Part shown: one piece after another, positions 62,542 through 64,000 of the stretch
How positions within the stretch are numbered: position 1 is the stretch's first letter
How the letters are laid out: each line of letters starts with the position of its first letter
Source: Zobellia russellii
Lineage (GTDB): Bacteria; Bacteroidota; Bacteroidia; Flavobacteriales; Flavobacteriaceae
Reading direction: 5' to 3'
DNA: 64,000 nt
Assembly: GCF_018728565.1 (NCBI RefSeq)
Contig: NZ_JACSOI010000003.1
Location: forward strand, 372,001-436,000
Notes under the pieces: generated by a model
Database searches by the model: none
What the model was told of the DNA's origin: nothing
The model's input: the letters and a program-made list of their open reading frames with translations, nothing else
Program-made: the position numbers and the translations under genes

Positions 62542-63582
62542 ATGAAAAAAGTAGTCACTTTCGGGGAAATTATGTTGCGTTTGGCCCCTGCAGGATTTTT
62601 AAGGTTTTCTCAAGCCACCAGTTTTGATGTAATTTACGGTGGAGGCGAGAGCAATGTAGCCGTTTCTCTAGCTAACTATGGTGTACCAGTTGATTTTGTA
62701 ACACGCTTGCCAAAGAATGATATTGGTGAATGTGCACTAATGGAAATGCGAAAGCGTGGCGTTGGTACCGATAAAATTGTTTTTGGAGGTGACCGTTTGG
62801 GAATTTATTTCCTAGAGACAGGAGCTGTTAGCCGAGGGAGTAAGGTAGTTTATGACCGGGCTCATTCCGCTATTGCTGAAATAGAAAAAGGAATGATTGA
62901 TTGGGACGCCGTGTTTGAAGGCGTAGAATGGTTCCATTGGACAGGTATTACACCAGCTATTTCTCAAGGTGCTGCAGATGTTTGTTTGGAAGCTGTAAAA
63001 GCGGCAAGTGAAAAAGGAATTACTATTTCAACCGATTTAAATTACAGGGCCAAGCTTTGGAATTACGGTGGTGATAGAGAAGCTATCATGACCGAACTTA
63101 CATCATATTGTGATATTATTTTGGGGAACGAAGAAGATGCAGAGAAGCACTTTGGTATTCACCCTGAAGGTTTGGACGTTCATAAGGATGGCGCCGATGT
63201 TAAGGCAGAAGCATTTTTATCCGTTTGTAAGCAAATGATGAAAAAATTCCCTAAAGCCAAAAAGGTAATTACAACTTTAAGAGGCTCTATTTCTGCTTCT
63301 CACAATACGTGGGCAGGTGTATTATGGGACGGTTCCAAAATGTACGAAACACGTCAATACCAAATTACGGATATTGTTGATAGAGTAGGAGGAGGTGATT
63401 CATTTATGGGCGGTTTGATCTACGGATTGCTGAAATACCCAGAAGATGACCAAAATGCATTGGACTTTGCCGTTGCTGCTTCCTGTTTGAAACATACAAT
63501 TAAAGGAGATGCCAACTTGGTAACCGTAAGCGAAGTTGAAAAATTGATGGGTGGCGATGCTTCCGGTCGTGTAGCAAGATAA
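62542..63582 (+). CDS. kdgK: 2-dehydro-3-deoxygluconokinase (PfkB family)
   Basis: Phosphorylates KDG to KDPG, the step after alginate, pectin or gluconate breakdown. The N-terminal PfkB signature region reads GGGESNVAVSLANYGVPVDFV (split), and the C-terminal signature is IVDRVGGGDSFMGGLIYG, with the catalytic Asp in GGGD. Length 346 aa. The KDG assignment rests on the kdgA gene 25 bases downstream and on overall similarity; other hexokinase-like PfkB roles are less likely. Expected to form an operon with kdgA. Confidence 0.9.
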   Translation: MKKVVTFGEIMLRLAPAGFLRFSQATSFDVIYGGGESNVAVSLANYGVPVDFVTRLPKNDIGECALMEMRKRGVGTDKIVFGGDRLGIYFLETGAVSRGSKVVYDRAHSAIAEIEKGMIDWDAVFEGVEWFHWTGITPAISQGAADVCLEAVKAASEKGITISTDLNYRAKLWNYGGDREAIMTELTSYCDIILGNEEDAEKHFGIHPEGLDVHKDGADVKAEAFLSVCKQMMKKFPKAKKVITTLRGSISASHNTWAGVLWDGSKMYETRQYQITDIVDRVGGGDSFMGGLIYGLLKYPEDDQNALDFAVAASCLKHTIKGDANLVTVSEVEKLMGGDASGRVAR

Positions 63583-63607
63583 GAACATTAACTACAAACA
63601 ATAAAAT

Positions 63608-64000
63608 ATGGCTCAGTATTCAAGAATAGAGGTTGCATCCGTAATGAAAGAAAACGGTATGGTGCCTTTGTTTTATCACCCAGATGTAGAGTTGGGTAAA
63701 AAAGTTTTAAAGGCATGTTATGACGGTGGATCACGTTTAATGGAGTTTACCGCTCGCGGAGATTTCGCTTATGAGGTGTTTCTGGAATTGAACAAGTATG
63801 CGATAAAAGAACTTCCTGGAATGGTTATGGGAGTTGGTTCTATTACTGATGCCGCTGCTGCTAGTTTGTTCATGCAAATGGGTGCGAACTTTATTGTTAC
63901 GCCATCACTTCGTGAAGATATAGCAATTGCCTGTAACCGTAGAAAGGTGCTTTGGTCACCGGGATGTGGTTCTTTGGCAGAGATAAATAGAGCGGAAGAA
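63608..64000 (+). CDS. kdgA: KDPG/KHG aldolase, 3' end outside window
   Basis: ATG at 63608 opens a frame of 131 codons that runs to the window end without a stop. The visible protein begins MAQYSRIEVASVMKENGMVP, with LFYHPDVELGKKVLKACYDGGSRLMEFTARG (split) and the GANFIVTPSL segment of class I KDPG aldolases. It cleaves KDPG to pyruvate and glyceraldehyde 3-phosphate. The Schiff-base lysine lies beyond the window edge, so activity cannot be confirmed here. Together with kdgK it forms the lower Entner-Doudoroff module. Confidence 0.92.
   Translation, partial: MAQYSRIEVASVMKENGMVPLFYHPDVELGKKVLKACYDGGSRLMEFTARGDFAYEVFLELNKYAIKELPGMVMGVGSITDAAAASLFMQMGANFIVTPSLREDIAIACNRRKVLWSPGCGSLAEINRAEE

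Noticed and set aside
1-64000. tRNA or rRNA genes
   Set aside because: I looked in the intergenic gaps for T-loop patterns (GTTCRANNC) with acceptor pairing and found none.

Overview
The window looks like chromosomal DNA from a marine member of the Flavobacteriaceae (Bacteroidota), close to genera such as Zobellia or Maribacter; the genus is inference from gene content. The DNA is AT-rich. Lipoproteins carry Bacteroidota-style lipoboxes, and the proteins include a PorP/SprF-type barrel, DUF4252, DUF3050, DUF1080, a bacillithiol-system YtxJ and LytTR and TPR-kinase regulators. Several promoters carry the Bacteroidota -7 element TAnnTTTG, and one gives a perfect TTG-N19-TATATTTG in front of the SRP RNA. 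No rRNA, tRNA, insertion sequence, prophage or CRISPR array was seen, so this is mostly core genome.

Layout. 1-3.8 kb (+): end of a YbbR-like gene overlapping coaE, then a sensor kinase and an OmpR-family regulator. 3.8-10.1 kb (-): a long co-directional run (Gfo/Idh/MocA oxidoreductase, 3-hydroxyacyl-CoA dehydrogenase, YggS, DnaQ-GIY-YIG nuclease, ion channel, miaA, gluconokinase) with small gaps or overlaps. 10.3-14.1 kb: pcm, smpB, a histidine-phosphatase lipoprotein and a PorP/SprF-coiled coil-SPOR fusion. 14.1-20.7 kb: a TetR regulator, clpB, ytxJ, fahA and glyA. 20.9-25.8 kb (-): an unknown protein, a NarL-type regulator with its TPR kinase, a lipoprotein made of seven identical 14-residue repeats, and a LytTR regulator with an altered receiver. 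26-29.2 kb (-): a beta-helix lipoprotein, a thioesterase and glutaminyl cyclase. 29.3 kb: SRP RNA. 29.5-39.6 kb: an SDR, a transaldolase, a cysteine-less TlpA-like lipoprotein, an ABC-F ATPase, unknown lipoproteins, a fasciclin protein and pheT. 39.7-46.1 kb: a thioredoxin lipoprotein, leuB, leuA, a helical-repeat protein and an EamA transporter. 46.2-50.2 kb (-): a small operon of two membrane proteins beside a TetR gene with two matching palindromic operators, then panB-rluA-DUF4252. 50.3-62.3 kb: NTF2-like proteins, a Tat-exported Gfo/Idh/MocA enzyme, a CDF transporter, a DUF1080 protein, a NUC1 nuclease, DUF3050, L-serine dehydratase, dnaK and a Bax-inhibitor-1 protein. The window ends in a kdgK-kdgA pair, with kdgA cut by the window edge.

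Most genes are housekeeping. Metabolic links that can be read here: gluconokinase, KDG kinase and KDPG aldolase all feed the lower Entner-Doudoroff route; leuA and leuB are present without leuCD; fahA is the last step of tyrosine breakdown; glyA and L-serine dehydratase handle serine. The most unusual items are the repeat lipoprotein in its signalling neighbourhood, the paired TetR operators around an uncharacterised membrane operon, an ABC-F protein that has lost one of its two composite ATP sites, and the barrel-SPOR fusion.
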